A stretch of DNA of 40,626 bases from Roseomonas sp. (GCA_020249775.1 JADCFA010000014.1:1-40626), one strand, 5' to 3'. Shown: positions 23,894 to 32,486, counted from the first letter of the stretch. Notes: generated from the sequence alone by a model not told the origin. A program made the numbers and translations.

Positions 23894-24781
23894 ATGGCCT
23901 TCTTTGAAGGCTTCACGCTAGAAACGCGGGAAGCCAATGGCCAGTGCGTGCGGCTGCGCAAGGCTGGTTCCGGCCCGCCGCTTTTGCTGCTGCATGGCAA
24001 TCCACAGACGCATGCCATGTGGCATCGAGTGGCGCCCATACTGGCGCGCGACTTCACCGTGATTGCGCCCGATCTGCGCGGCTATGGTTTTTCATCCAAG
24101 CCATCGGTCAGCGTCGATCATGCGCCTTATGCCAAGCGCGAAATGGCGGCCGATATGGTGGCGCTGATGGCGGGGCTCGGCTTTCCGCATTTTCAGATTG
24201 TTGCGCATGACCGCGGCGCGCGTGTGGCGCATCGGTTGGCGCTGGATACGCCCGAAGCGGTGGAACGCCTTTGCGTGCTGGATATCATCCCAACGCTTGA
24301 ACATTTCGAACGCGCCGACATGGCTTTCGGCCTTGGCTATTATCATTGGTTCTGGCTGGCGCAGCCGCATGATCGGCCGGAACGCATGATCCTGCGTGAT
24401 ATCGAAGATTGGTTTGATCTGCACACTTCCCGCGAACCCAAGGACAAATCCTTCTTTCACCCTGACGCGCGCGCGGATTACCTGGCCGCGCTGCATCTGC
24501 CCGGCACGGTCGCCGCGATTTGCGAGGATTACCGCGCCGCGACGACGATAGATCTGGACCATGACCGCGCGTCCCGCGCGGCAGGCCAGAAGATCACCTG
24601 TCCCTTGCTGGCGCTTTGTGGGGCCAAGGGCAGCATTCCGAAATGGTATGACGCGCTGGCCATTTGGCACGATTATGCTGAAGGCGAGGTAACGGGTGGC
24701 GCGGTTTCATCCGGCCATTATTTGGCGGAAGAAGCGCCGGAAGAAGTACTCGATTGGCTCAAGGATTTTCTGCGGCGATAG
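23894..24781 (+). CDS. Alpha/beta hydrolase, fluoroacetate dehalogenase-like
   Basis: 295 residues with the full active-site set of fluoroacetate dehalogenases. HGNPQTH (34-40) forms the oxyanion loop. Asp106 in AHDRGAR is the nucleophile, with Arg107 and Arg110 placed to bind the carboxylate. Asp130 lies in VLDIIPT, His151-Trp152 in YYHWFW are the halide-site pair, and His275 in SSGHYLAEEAPEE is the general base. These positions sit 4-5 residues before those described for the Rhodopseudomonas enzyme RPA1163. The start ATG 23894 is one base past the ankyrin gene stop. An epoxide hydrolase or other haloalkanoate enzyme is the main alternative. Confidence 0.8.
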   Translation: MAFFEGFTLETREANGQCVRLRKAGSGPPLLLLHGNPQTHAMWHRVAPILARDFTVIAPDLRGYGFSSKPSVSVDHAPYAKREMAADMVALMAGLGFPHFQIVAHDRGARVAHRLALDTPEAVERLCVLDIIPTLEHFERADMAFGLGYYHWFWLAQPHDRPERMILRDIEDWFDLHTSREPKDKSFFHPDARADYLAALHLPGTVAAICEDYRAATTIDLDHDRASRAAGQKITCPLLALCGAKGSIPKWYDALAIWHDYAEGEVTGGAVSSGHYLAEEAPEEVLDWLKDFLRR

Positions 24782-24796
24782 CCTTTGTTCCGCAAA

Positions 24797-24900
24797 AGAG
24801 CAGATCACGTTCAGATGGAATCATCTGAACGTGCGAAGATGGTCGAAAAACAACGGCGTAGAGCGTGTTGCGTGAACCCATGTGAACGCAACATGCTCTA
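24797..24900 (+). repeat. 104-bp double-palindrome intergenic repeat, copy 1
   Basis: The element contains two hairpins: a perfect 12-bp inverted repeat CACGTTCAGATG-gaat-CATCTGAACGTG (24806-24833), and a 15-bp inverted repeat with one mismatch, TAGAGCGTGTTGCGT...ACGCAACATGCTCTA (24859-24900). A second copy of the same length and order lies inverted at 37681-37784. It follows the hydrolase stop codon and could act as a transcription terminator or mRNA stabiliser. It resembles REP-like elements common in alphaproteobacterial intergenic DNA. Confidence 0.8.
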
Positions 24901-24972
24901 GTGGTCCGGTCGCTGCTGTCGGTTCCCGACAACGGTGGGCCTGTCTCGTGGTTATGCCGCTCCCATTGCCCG

Positions 24973-25152
24973 TTAGGCCGCTTGGCGTTCGAAAGCCAGA
25001 GGGCTTTTTCCTCCAAACGCTGAATGCCTGCAGCACGGGCTATGGAAGCCGGTGATGTATGGGAAAATGTTGGTTTCGGCTTGGCGACGGGTTTCCCACG
25101 TCCTGCGCCAGAGCAGCCCGACCTTGATGGTCTTTAAGAACGTTTCGTCAAT
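24973..25152 (-). pseudogene. IS3-family orfB, C-terminal remnant
   Basis: About 58 codons on the minus strand match the end of an IS3-family transposase: DETFLKTIKVGLLWRRTWET, RRQAETNIFPYITGFHSPCC, RHSAFGGKSPLAFERQAA-stop. The catalytic glutamate region is just at or before the break and the rest of the gene is missing. Several replacements (for instance CCRHS where relatives have RRRHS) suggest long decay. Confidence 0.75.
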
Positions 25153-25174
25153 AGCGTTGATGCTCCTATGTTCG

Positions 25175-25279
25175 TCAAGTAGGAAATTGAGTTGAGTTTG
25201 TTGCGCAGAGTGCGGTGTAGACTTCGCGCACGATGTATCTTTTGATGCAGCGGACGATCTCGCGCCTGGTTTTGCCTTC
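25175..25279 (-). pseudogene. IS110-family transposase, C-terminal remnant
   Basis: A 34-codon stretch, EGKTRREIVRCIKRYIVREV followed by YTALCATNSTQFPT-stop, resembles the very C-terminus of IS110/IS116/IS902-type transposases. It abuts the IS3 remnant, and nothing recognisable of the RuvC-like domain is present. The fragment is short, so the family call is moderate. Confidence 0.5.
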
Positions 25280-25608
25280 TGCTCTTCGACGAACCTGAAG
25301 CTCACGGCTTTACAATATGCGTTCAAAGGAGCAGCACAAAACTGCGTCAAGTCCATCTTGTCCCTGTCGGAATGGCGCTTGCCTGCGGCGCGGCGAATAT
25401 CGCGGACCAGTTTTTCGGCTGCTGCCCGCGTGGGTGGAGCGAAGAATTTCTGGCTTATCTTCACTCTTCTTGGGGTTACGATGAACTAGAAATTCTCCGT
25501 TACTCAAATCGTCAGCTTGGTCACAATGGCGCTGACGCAGTACAACAAGGCGGCCAGACAACTTCCAGAGACGCTCCCAGGGAAATGCCCGATGGCTGAG
25601 GCGCTGTT
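25280..25608. other. Decayed insertion-sequence DNA without a recognisable gene
   Basis: Open frames on both strands overlap here, but none has a convincing family match. The stretch contains copy B of the TGT-ended repeat (25472-25544) and ends at the speE stop codon. It appears to be layered remnants of several elements. Confidence 0.45.
25472..25544 (+). repeat. Dispersed TGT-ended repeat, copy B
   Basis: 73-bp copy on the same strand as copy A and opposite to copy C (39629-39701, also 73 bp). It starts GGGGTTACGATGAACTAGAA and keeps the CTCCGTTACTCAAATCG core. It is the most diverged copy towards its TGT end, suggesting it is the oldest or that the repeat degraded here together with the surrounding IS remnants. 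Confidence 0.7.
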
Positions 25609-26478
25609 TCAAGCCCCCGGAAGATTTTCTGCGATATAAGGCGGCAGGTTGAAGGCACCGATATGGATTTCCGGCGTCCAATAGCGCGTTGTGCCCAAAA
25701 TCCCGGAAGCCTCCGCGCGGCGGCGGATTTCATCGGTGGCAACCGTGCGGCACGATGCATCCTTCGCCGCCCAGCCGAGCGTCATGAAGCCGCCGACATA
25801 GGTCGGCACCGCCGCCAGATAGGCCCAATTATCCGGGAAGGATTTGGCGCGCCGCCGTGATGTTTCGTGCAATTCATCGGCCTGCATAAAGGGCACGCCG
25901 CATTGATTGACGATCAGGCCGCGCGGCGAGAGGATGCGCGCCGCATTGGCGTAGAATTCATCGGTGAACAGCACCTCACCCACCCCGATCGGGTCAGTGC
26001 TGTCCACGATAATGACATCAAAACTTTCAGATGGCGCGACGCGCACATAATCAATGCCATCGCCGATAATCACCTCGGCACGCGGGTCGCCCCAGGCATC
26101 GCCGCCAATGCCGGGCAGGAATTCCTTGGAAAGCCGCACCACTTCCCCATCAATTTCGACCATCACGGCCTTTTCCACACCGCGATGCTGCAACACGCGC
26201 TTCAACACGCCGCCATCGCCGGCGCCGATGATCAGCACGCGCCTGGCCGCGCCATGGGCCAGGATCGGCACATGGGTGATCATTTCCTGATAGACGAATT
26301 CATCGCCTTCGGTGATCTGCACCACGCCATCCAGCAGCATCACCCGGCCATGGGTTTCGCTTTCGAAGACGACAATATCCTGAAAATCCGATTGCACGCG
26401 GGCCAATTCGCGTTTCACACGAAAGCGCTGGCCCCAGGCGGCATAAAGGGTTTCATTGATCCAGCTATCGGTCGCCAT
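25609..26478 (-). CDS. speE: Spermidine synthase (polyamine aminopropyltransferase)
   Basis: 289 residues; transfers aminopropyl from decarboxylated SAM to putrescine. The N-terminal beta domain is followed by the Rossmann core. Diagnostic motifs are VMLLDGVVQITEGDEFVYQE, VLIIGAGDGGVLKRVLQH for the dcSAM site, VMVEIDGEVVRLSKEFLP with the acidic ribose ligand, IIGDGIDYV, and the catalytic VIIVDSTDPIGVGEVLFTDE. It lies downstream of speD on the same strand, and the pair provides both steps needed for spermidine. Confidence 0.95.
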   Translation of the reverse strand: MATDSWINETLYAAWGQRFRVKRELARVQSDFQDIVVFESETHGRVMLLDGVVQITEGDEFVYQEMITHVPILAHGAARRVLIIGAGDGGVLKRVLQHRGVEKAVMVEIDGEVVRLSKEFLPGIGGDAWGDPRAEVIIGDGIDYVRVAPSESFDVIIVDSTDPIGVGEVLFTDEFYANAARILSPRGLIVNQCGVPFMQADELHETSRRRAKSFPDNWAYLAAVPTYVGGFMTLGWAAKDASCRTVATDEIRRRAEASGILGTTRYWTPEIHIGAFNLPPYIAENLPGA

Positions 26479-26499
26479 GGCGGCACCCCTTCATAAGAA

Positions 26500-26523
26500 G
26501 GGCCGGACGCTACCGCCCGGCCC
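26500..26523 (-). terminator. Hairpin between speD and speE
   Basis: Perfect 7-bp arms GGGCCGG / CCGGCCC enclose a 10-base loop, about 22 bases upstream of the speE start. There is no uridine run, so it may be an attenuator or mRNA-processing/stability element rather than a strong terminator. Confidence 0.4.
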
Positions 26524-26546
26524 ATCCAAACATGATGGAAAAGGCT

Positions 26547-27005
26547 TCAGCCGATCAGGCCGCGCTTATGTTCAGCCAACTGCACGCGTTCCGGCAGAAA
26601 GCCGCGCTTGAGCGCCGGGATCGCCTTATAGGGATCGCAGTCGCCGCAAACGAAGATATCCAGCGCGGCGTAATCGCGTTCCGGCCAGGTGTGGATGGAC
26701 ACATGGCTTTCCGCGAGCACCAGTACGCCCGACACCCCACCATTGGGCGAGAAGTGATGGAAATGCCCATGCAGGATCGTCGCCCCGGTGGCGAGCGCCC
26801 CTTCACGCAGCACCGCGTCAATATGGTTCGGGTCGTCCAGATTGGTCGCCCCCCACAAATCCACGATCAGATGCGTCCCGGCGTAGCGCACACCGTTACG
26901 CTGAACGAAATAATCCTTCTCGGCATGGGCCGAGACGTCTTCGTCGGTATTCCGGGTGTCGCTCGGCAAATCCGAGACCATCCCCGGTTGGACGAGAGCT
27001 TCCAT
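26547..27005 (-). CDS. speD: S-adenosylmethionine decarboxylase proenzyme
   Basis: 152 residues from ATG 27005, which follows an AAGGAG ribosome-binding site; the longer open frame to 27158 is not supported. Self-processing enzyme: the conserved LAESHVSIHTWPE carries Glu99-Ser100, between which the chain is cut and the pyruvoyl cofactor made, with His105 as proton donor. The catalytic cysteine is Cys120 in FVCGDCDPYKA. Slightly longer than minimal class 1B enzymes because of a 30-residue N-terminal extension. It supplies decarboxylated SAM to the adjacent speE product. Confidence 0.94.
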   Translation of the reverse strand: MEALVQPGMVSDLPSDTRNTDEDVSAHAEKDYFVQRNGVRYAGTHLIVDLWGATNLDDPNHIDAVLREGALATGATILHGHFHHFSPNGGVSGVLVLAESHVSIHTWPERDYAALDIFVCGDCDPYKAIPALKRGFLPERVQLAEHKRGLIG

Positions 27006-27164
27006 AGCAGGGCTCCTTCCAGCCAGCAGATGACCAGGGTGATCAGAGAATTCTGATCGGGGGTCAACAATTGCGGCATATGGGGCAAGCAGGGCGCAGG
27101 CGCAAGGGAAAACTGCAGGGGTGCATAAGAATTTTCCTGCCTCTTCCGGCAAGCGCAAAAATCT

Positions 27165-30100
27165 TTACCGCCTGACGGGTGCCGACGTGTTCAGCGCGCT
27201 CAGTCTTTCCGGCAGCAGGCGCAATTGCCCGATTTCTCGCTGTAGGCGAGGCAGGTCCTGAATGCCGCGGAGCGATTCGCCAGTCAGTAGGGTGAAGGCT
27301 TCCGCCAGAAGCCCGCCCTGCATTCGCGCACCGTAAGTATCACGCAAAAGGGCAAGCGTCGCTGTATCATTGCCCATGGCGGCGAAGGCAGCCGCGCGGG
27401 CCAAGTCTCGCCTAATTTCGGGAGTGAGTGGTTCAGGCGCCGGGGGAATCCTCGCCCGGATATGCCGCAGCATGGCGGCGGTGGCCCCCGCCCAATCTTG
27501 CGCTTCGGCCCGGATTTCCGCCAGAGCTAGGGTGCCAGCATCGCCGACTTCCGCGAGCAGGCCCTCGGCCAAACGGCGATTCCCCATCCGCGCCATGGCC
27601 CGGCCACGCAGAACGGTTCTTTCAATCGCGTCATGATCATCTTCCGGGGCGATGTCCAAAGCAGCCAGGGCGCCGGCAGCGTCACCTTCTGATAAGCGCA
27701 GCGTGGCAAGCTTGGTGCTGATTGGCTGGCGCGCCGCGGGGTTAGGAACCCGCGCAAGCGCATCGCGTAGGACGTTTGACGCCCGCTCCGTCAAATCAAG
27801 AGCGGCTAGGCGGTCCGCCAATACCAACACCGAACGAACACCAGCCTCATCTTCCGGCAGGAATTCAGGATGCGCGTCATAGAACGCGGCGGCGTTCAAT
27901 GGTGGCGCGCTTTGCAGAGCAGCCGCAAATGCAGCCCGCAAATGGGGCCGTAAATCATTCTCGCGTTCAGGGAATAGGCGTTGCGTTTCCTGCAGCAATT
28001 CAAAGGCGGCGCGGCCATTGCCGGCTGTGCGCTGCAACTCCGCAAGGCGGGTACGCGCGCTTACTTCCTCAGCATCGCCGCGCCAAGCGAAAAGCGCCGC
28101 GTCCAATTCGGCTATGGCGCCGGCGGCATCAAGGCGGCCAATGGCAAGGCGCAATTCCACGCTGCGTCGTATGGCGCGCGCCCGACGCAGCCGATCCCGG
28201 CCCTGGATGGCTTGGTTATACGCAGCTAGAGCATCCTCGATCCGCCCATCCCCTTCGGCGAGCATAGCGCGGGCTAAGTTGAGCGTGGGGTTATCTGGGT
28301 CGGTTTCCCCGAGCCGAGAAGCTGCGGTCAATTCACCTGCGGCTGCGAGGGATTCCATCGCAATCGGCAGCAGGCGCTGGGTCAGTGGCTTGGGATAGGA
28401 GAGCAGCAGCGGCAGGCTGGCAGCAATGGCGGGACCGGCCACGGCATGGTCACCCCGTGCTGCAGCCAGAAAGCCCCGCCAGAGCGTGGTTTCGTCAGTC
28501 GCCGGCATTTGCGGGTTCTCAAGTTGCCGAGCCTCGGCGTCGCGCCCGGCAAGCAGGGCTGCCGCTGCCTGGACCATCACCAACCGCGCATCCGCGCCCG
28601 CGCGTGGGTCTTCTTGCAGGGCCAGATTCGCCATGGCCTGGGCTTCCTGCGGCATACCCAGCGCCAGTAGGGTTTCGGCAGCATGGCGCCGCGCCTCCGA
28701 ACGACCAAGCGGACCGGCCGCGGCGATATTGGCCGAAGCCGTGCGCAGCCGTTCCTGGAGAGTAGCGGTATCGGCAGAAGGAAGCTCCATGATGCGGCTA
28801 AGCGTCGCTGCTTCGCCTAAGGGTTCCCGTCCGGCATCTTGGCCAACTCTAAGCGAATCCATGCCAGACGCTTGAAGAATGAAGCGATCATTCAGGGCGC
28901 GCAGTTGGATATTGTCACCTTTTGGTTGCACCGCGACGCCAAGCATAGCCGGCAATAGATGAAACTCGGGCTGACGGCGACCAATGGCAACCGCTTGGCC
29001 CGCTTCTCTCAGGGTACCCACAAATAATGGGCTACCGGTTTCGGGATCCAAAACAGTCACGCTACGCCCGGGCCGGGCGGCGCGCAGCACCAGCCGAGCA
29101 GGCGGGCCTCGATCCACTTCCGGCAAGATGGCTGTCAGAGCCCTATTCGCCTCGACTGCGTCACGAAAAGCTTCAAATACCCAGGCATTGCCTTCGCGCC
29201 GTGGGCGCAGCGTGCCGGGTTGGGCCAGACGCATTTGCAATATGGTGGCGTCACCCGTCTGGCGTGTTTCCATGCTTCCAAAGATGTTGTTGCCTTGCAG
29301 TGAGGTCAGATCAAGTGCTTCAGCGCGGTCCAGGACGGCTATGACCCAATCACCATTCCGGAAGACCGCTGCGGCAACATCCGCCCCAAGATCGATTGAA
29401 ATCGCCCGGCCTTCCATCACCAAGCCAACCGGTGTGGAGCGGCGAGGGGGAATAACCACCAGAGGGCGCGACGATTCAGTTGGTTGCGTCTGGGGTGGCG
29501 CTGTCGGAGGTACGGTTGCCGGCACCACCGCCGGGGCGGGGGCTGGACCAGGGACAGGGCTGGGCGTGGAAGCAGGCGCAGCCGCTGCTGCAGGCGCTTG
29601 TCCGGTCGGCCGGATTGCCGGCGCCGGGTTTACTTGCGCTGCCGTTGCAGCCGAAGCCGTTGCTTGGCTACCCCCAGGACGGGACGCATCCGCCGCGGGG
29701 GATGCCGGGGCGGATGCGGTAGCTGCGGGGCTTGCAGTGGGTGCGCCGTTACGCGGAGGCGGTGCTCGCGCCGTGGCCACCTCAGCAGGTGCTGCCCCCG
29801 ACCGTGCGGCAGGCGTTGTCTGGGGAGGTGATGGCGGCGGAGCGGCTCGCGCGGCGGGGGTTGCAGGCGGCGTAGGCGCAGGGGGCGCTGGTGCAGCACT
29901 GGCGCGCGGCGGCGTTGACGGGGCTTGGTTGGAAACTGTAACGGGCGCTACATCGGATGCGTTCTCTTCCGCATCCAGCACATCAGCGACGATTCGGTTG
30001 CCTAGCCTAAAGTGGCGAAAGCGCGTACCAGGCAAGGCTTGCAGCACGATACCGCCTTGCGTGGCCGACAGGCTTTCGACATTCTTCGGAAGACGCAGTG

Positions 30101-30317
30101 CAGCTGAAAGGTCAAACTGTGCTGGCGAGTCGAACCGCAATACGAGTCGATTCCCTGATACCTCTGCCCGGTAATCCACCGGTTCCGGCCAACCTACCAC
30201 CACGCGCCCATAAGTTGGGTGGCTACCTACCCGAACCGCAATTTCGGGTGCCTGCTGCGCATAGGCGGAAAAGCCAAAGGCCATCCATATAAGCAGCAGG
30301 GCACCCGCAGGCCGCAT
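27165..30317 (-). CDS. Large secreted protein: AMIN-like beta domain, Pro/Ala linker, TPR-like repeats
   Basis: 1050 residues starting at ATG 30317, which overlaps the cheZ stop as TGATG. A signal peptide (AGALLLIWMAFGFSAYA) is followed by a beta-rich domain (HPTYGRVVVGWPEPVDYRAE, residues 30-118) reminiscent of AMIN. A very Pro/Ala-rich linker spans about 120-290, followed by a second beta-rich region (about 290-500). The remainder is helical with TPR-like segments (ETLLALGMPQEAQAMANLAL, ALAAYNQAIQGRDRLRRARA). Domain limits are approximate. As last gene of the fliL-fliM-motE-cheY-cheZ operon it is probably a periplasmic motility or envelope factor. The architecture recalls periplasmic TPR scaffolds of flagellar motors such as PflA, but no orthology is claimed. 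Confidence 0.75.
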   Translation of the reverse strand: MRPAGALLLIWMAFGFSAYAQQAPEIAVRVGSHPTYGRVVVGWPEPVDYRAEVSGNRLVLRFDSPAQFDLSAALRLPKNVESLSATQGGIVLQALPGTRFRHFRLGNRIVADVLDAEENASDVAPVTVSNQAPSTPPRASAAPAPPAPTPPATPAARAAPPPSPPQTTPAARSGAAPAEVATARAPPPRNGAPTASPAATASAPASPAADASRPGGSQATASAATAAQVNPAPAIRPTGQAPAAAAAPASTPSPVPGPAPAPAVVPATVPPTAPPQTQPTESSRPLVVIPPRRSTPVGLVMEGRAISIDLGADVAAAVFRNGDWVIAVLDRAEALDLTSLQGNNIFGSMETRQTGDATILQMRLAQPGTLRPRREGNAWVFEAFRDAVEANRALTAILPEVDRGPPARLVLRAARPGRSVTVLDPETGSPLFVGTLREAGQAVAIGRRQPEFHLLPAMLGVAVQPKGDNIQLRALNDRFILQASGMDSLRVGQDAGREPLGEAATLSRIMELPSADTATLQERLRTASANIAAAGPLGRSEARRHAAETLLALGMPQEAQAMANLALQEDPRAGADARLVMVQAAAALLAGRDAEARQLENPQMPATDETTLWRGFLAAARGDHAVAGPAIAASLPLLLSYPKPLTQRLLPIAMESLAAAGELTAASRLGETDPDNPTLNLARAMLAEGDGRIEDALAAYNQAIQGRDRLRRARAIRRSVELRLAIGRLDAAGAIAELDAALFAWRGDAEEVSARTRLAELQRTAGNGRAAFELLQETQRLFPERENDLRPHLRAAFAAALQSAPPLNAAAFYDAHPEFLPEDEAGVRSVLVLADRLAALDLTERASNVLRDALARVPNPAARQPISTKLATLRLSEGDAAGALAALDIAPEDDHDAIERTVLRGRAMARMGNRRLAEGLLAEVGDAGTLALAEIRAEAQDWAGATAAMLRHIRARIPPAPEPLTPEIRRDLARAAAFAAMGNDTATLALLRDTYGARMQGGLLAEAFTLLTGESLRGIQDLPRLQREIGQLRLLPERLSALNTSAPVRR

Positions 30318-30940
30318 CAATCAAAGCTCGCTAGTAGGCGGTCTATTTCGCTTTGCGAAACGCCCGAACCCGGAAGCTGCGGGCCGTTGGCCAGTTTTTC
30401 ACCCTCAGTACGCTTATCGTTCTGGGGATTCGCAGCGCCAGCGGCAGCGGCCTCTGGCGCTGAATTCGCGCTGACCATGCCGCTGGCCGCGGAAACCACC
30501 GCGGAGATTCGGGATTCAATGGCTTTCAAAGCTGTCACGACCTTACCGATTCGCTGCCCAGTGATGTCCTGGAAGGAGCACGCTTCGTATATACGAGTGA
30601 CAGCACCTTGCAACTTCTCCGCCGATTCGCCCGATATTCCTGACTGTAGCTGCTCCAGCGTCTCACAACAATCAAGAATTTCATTCGTGGCGTGGGCCGT
30701 ATGGTCCACGATGGCGTCCAATTCATCGGTAGCTGAAGGGATATGCGCATCGCGGATATCCTCGACCTTGAGGGCGGCGATCTCAGCCTTGGCGCGGGCA
30801 ATGGTCCGCCCGAGCCCTTCCAGTTCGGCGAGCAAGGCGGATTCCTTGGCGGTCAGGTCACCCGCCATGGACGCCAGCACAGCGCGCACCGTGGTCTCGA
30901 TCTTGTCGCCTTCCTGCCCTTGGGGGGTTCCGTCAGGCAT
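30317..30940 (-). CDS. cheZ: CheZ-family CheY-P phosphatase
   Basis: 207 residues from ATG 30940, overlapping the end of cheY by 8 bases. The family core is the long helical hairpin with ACSFQDITGQRIGKVVTALK, where Asp and Gln of FQDITGQ are the phosphatase residues. The preceding helix (ETLEQLQSGISGESAEKLQG) and an Ala-rich flexible linker fit CheZ. The last 13 residues VSQSEIDRLLASF-D form a CheY-docking peptide at the expected C-terminal place. It would dephosphorylate the CheY encoded just upstream and so set swimming bias. Confidence 0.88.
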   Translation of the reverse strand: MPDGTPQGQEGDKIETTVRAVLASMAGDLTAKESALLAELEGLGRTIARAKAEIAALKVEDIRDAHIPSATDELDAIVDHTAHATNEILDCCETLEQLQSGISGESAEKLQGAVTRIYEACSFQDITGQRIGKVVTALKAIESRISAVVSAASGMVSANSAPEAAAAGAANPQNDKRTEGEKLANGPQLPGSGVSQSEIDRLLASFD

Positions 30941-31313
30941 GGACCAGCACCTTTTCGATCTTTTCGCGCAGCGTCTCCGCATTGAAGGGCTTCACGATAT
31001 AATTCGAAACGCCGGCCTGCTTGGCGGCAACCACGTTTTCGGTCTTGCTTTCGGCGGTGATCATGATGAAGGGCATATTCTTCAGACGCTGATCAGCCCG
31101 AACCTCCTTGAGCAGGTCAAGCCCGGTCATGGGCGCCATGTTCCAATCGCTGATCACGAGCCCAAAATTGCCCGCACGCAGCTTGGCCAAGGCTTCCTGC
31201 CCATCCACAGCTTCATCAACATTGTTGAATTCAAGCTGCTTCAGAAGGTTGCGGATGATGCGCAGCATCGTCCGATAGTCGTCCACAATCAGGACATTGA
31301 TGTTCTTATCCAT
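30933..31313 (-). CDS. cheY: CheY-type response regulator
   Basis: 126 residues, a single receiver domain without an output domain. The acidic pocket is Asp11-Asp12 in VLIVDDYRTM, the phosphorylation site is Asp56 in VISDWNMAPMTG, and the switch residues are Thr86 in IMITAES and Lys108 in YIVKPFNA. ATG 31313 is chosen because the receiver begins immediately; the open frame extends back to 31427 without coding character. It lies 34 bases after motE and overlaps cheZ. When phosphorylated it should bind FliM, whose gene is in the same operon. Confidence 0.95.
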   Translation of the reverse strand: MDKNINVLIVDDYRTMLRIIRNLLKQLEFNNVDEAVDGQEALAKLRAGNFGLVISDWNMAPMTGLDLLKEVRADQRLKNMPFIMITAESKTENVVAAKQAGVSNYIVKPFNAETLREKIEKVLVHA

Positions 31314-31347
31314 GGTTCTCCACCGTTTGCCGACCGGATCATTCGGC

Positions 31348-32010
31348 CTACTCGCTTCCCGGCCGGTTGGCCCGATGTCTCGCCAGTTCAGCGGTGAGAA
31401 TCCGAGCCTTATCCGGCCGCATCGCACCGATCACCGGTGCCATTTTCCTATCGCCCATGCGATCCATGATCTGGATAGCGACAGGCAATTCCAATTCCTC
31501 GAAAATCGCCGCGGCTTCGCGTGGGCGCATCGATTCATAAGTGCGTACCAGGCCGCGCCAGCCCGCCTCCTCACGCTCGCCGCGGGTGCGCTCCATGGTC
31601 TCAAGGCGCTGCTGCAGTTGAGTCAGCTCCTCAATGCGCTGGCCCAGACGGCGTTCCGCCGCTGCCAGGACCAATTCACGGGACACGATGGATTGCTCAC
31701 GCGCTTCCAATTCCGCACGCCGGGCGCGCAGCTGTTCGAGCAGGGCTCGCTCAGCCTGGGAAATCGGATTAGGGGCGTCTGAAAGCCCGCCTTCAGGCCT
31801 CCCGCCCAGCCGCTCGAAGCCGCCTGGTGGGCGTTCGGGCTCTGGCCTGACGGCCAGGGGAGGGGCAATTTCTGCCGCCCGCACCGGCGCCACTGTAGGC
31901 GCGGGGGCGGGTTCCCCACGCAGGAGCGGTCGCACAAAATTCTCTGATTTTACAAGAAATAAACCACCCATAGCGATGATCGCCAAGGGCAGAAGACGCG
32001 GTTTGAACAT
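31348..32010 (-). CDS. motE: MotE-like flagellar motor chaperone (MgtE N-domain)
   Basis: 220 residues. An N-terminal membrane anchor (LLPLAIIAMGGLFLVKS), a Pro-rich linker and a long coiled coil (ERALLEQLRARRAELEAREQ to RIEELTQLQQRLETMERTRG) lead to a C-terminal MgtE-N-like helical domain with YESMRPREAAAIFEELELPV and AIQIMDRMGDRKMAPVIGAM. This is the pattern of MotE, a periplasmic chaperone for the stator-associated protein MotC in Sinorhizobium. Its start overlaps the preceding gene as TGATG. The exact role here depends on whether a motC homologue exists outside the window. Confidence 0.8.
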   Translation of the reverse strand: MFKPRLLPLAIIAMGGLFLVKSENFVRPLLRGEPAPAPTVAPVRAAEIAPPLAVRPEPERPPGGFERLGGRPEGGLSDAPNPISQAERALLEQLRARRAELEAREQSIVSRELVLAAAERRLGQRIEELTQLQQRLETMERTRGEREEAGWRGLVRTYESMRPREAAAIFEELELPVAIQIMDRMGDRKMAPVIGAMRPDKARILTAELARHRANRPGSE

Positions 32011-32486
32011 CAGCGAGCCCCCTTTCCGAGTCCGACGGAGAGGGCGCGGAGCAAATCCCGTTCCGCTTGGCTACGCAGCGCGTCAGTCTCGCCCGCTGTT
32101 TGGGGAGCCGGCCTTGCCGGGGTAGGGGCTGGCGGTTCTTGGCCCGCGAAGGGGCGACCGGCGCGCACCGTGGATTCGAGCCGATCCGCAAGATTCTCCG
32201 CTCGCTCAATCAGAAACCGCAGATCATCGCGAAGCGGCTCGGCCGCGCTCACACGCTCCTGGACCTGTCGCGCGGCCAATTCAGCCGTGGCGCGCAGGCG
32301 GACCATGGCCGATTCTGCTGCCGCCGCCGCGTCTGACAGCCCTTTGGCGCTGGTTTCCAGGGCGCCGCGGTCCTTGCGAAGTTCGCGCAAACCACGTTCC
32401 AGGCGCACCGCAAAGGGGATTGCCGCCCCCAGAAGGACGAGCAGGAGCAGTTGCAGACCCCATTCGAGCCAGGAAAAGGACATCAT
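32010..32486 (-). CDS. DUF6468 flagellar-locus membrane protein
   Basis: 158 residues. One N-terminal transmembrane helix (WLEWGLQLLLLVLLGAAIPF) is followed by a coiled coil (RLERGLRELRKDRGALETSA) and a Pro-rich segment. This matches the small DUF6468-type proteins regularly found between fliM and motE in Rhodospirillales flagellar loci. Its ATG overlaps the fliM stop (ATGA at 32483-32486) and its stop overlaps the motE start, so strict co-expression is expected. No function is known; membrane anchoring near the motor is inferred from context. Confidence 0.7.
   Translation of the reverse strand: MMSFSWLEWGLQLLLLVLLGAAIPFAVRLERGLRELRKDRGALETSAKGLSDAAAAAESAMVRLRATAELAARQVQERVSAAEPLRDDLRFLIERAENLADRLESTVRAGRPFAGQEPPAPTPARPAPQTAGETDALRSQAERDLLRALSVGLGKGAR

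Noticed and set aside
29480-29899. Arg/Cys-rich and Pro/Arg-rich frames over the low-complexity part of the large secreted protein
   Set aside because: They are frame shadows of the Pro/Ala linker and have no independent motifs.
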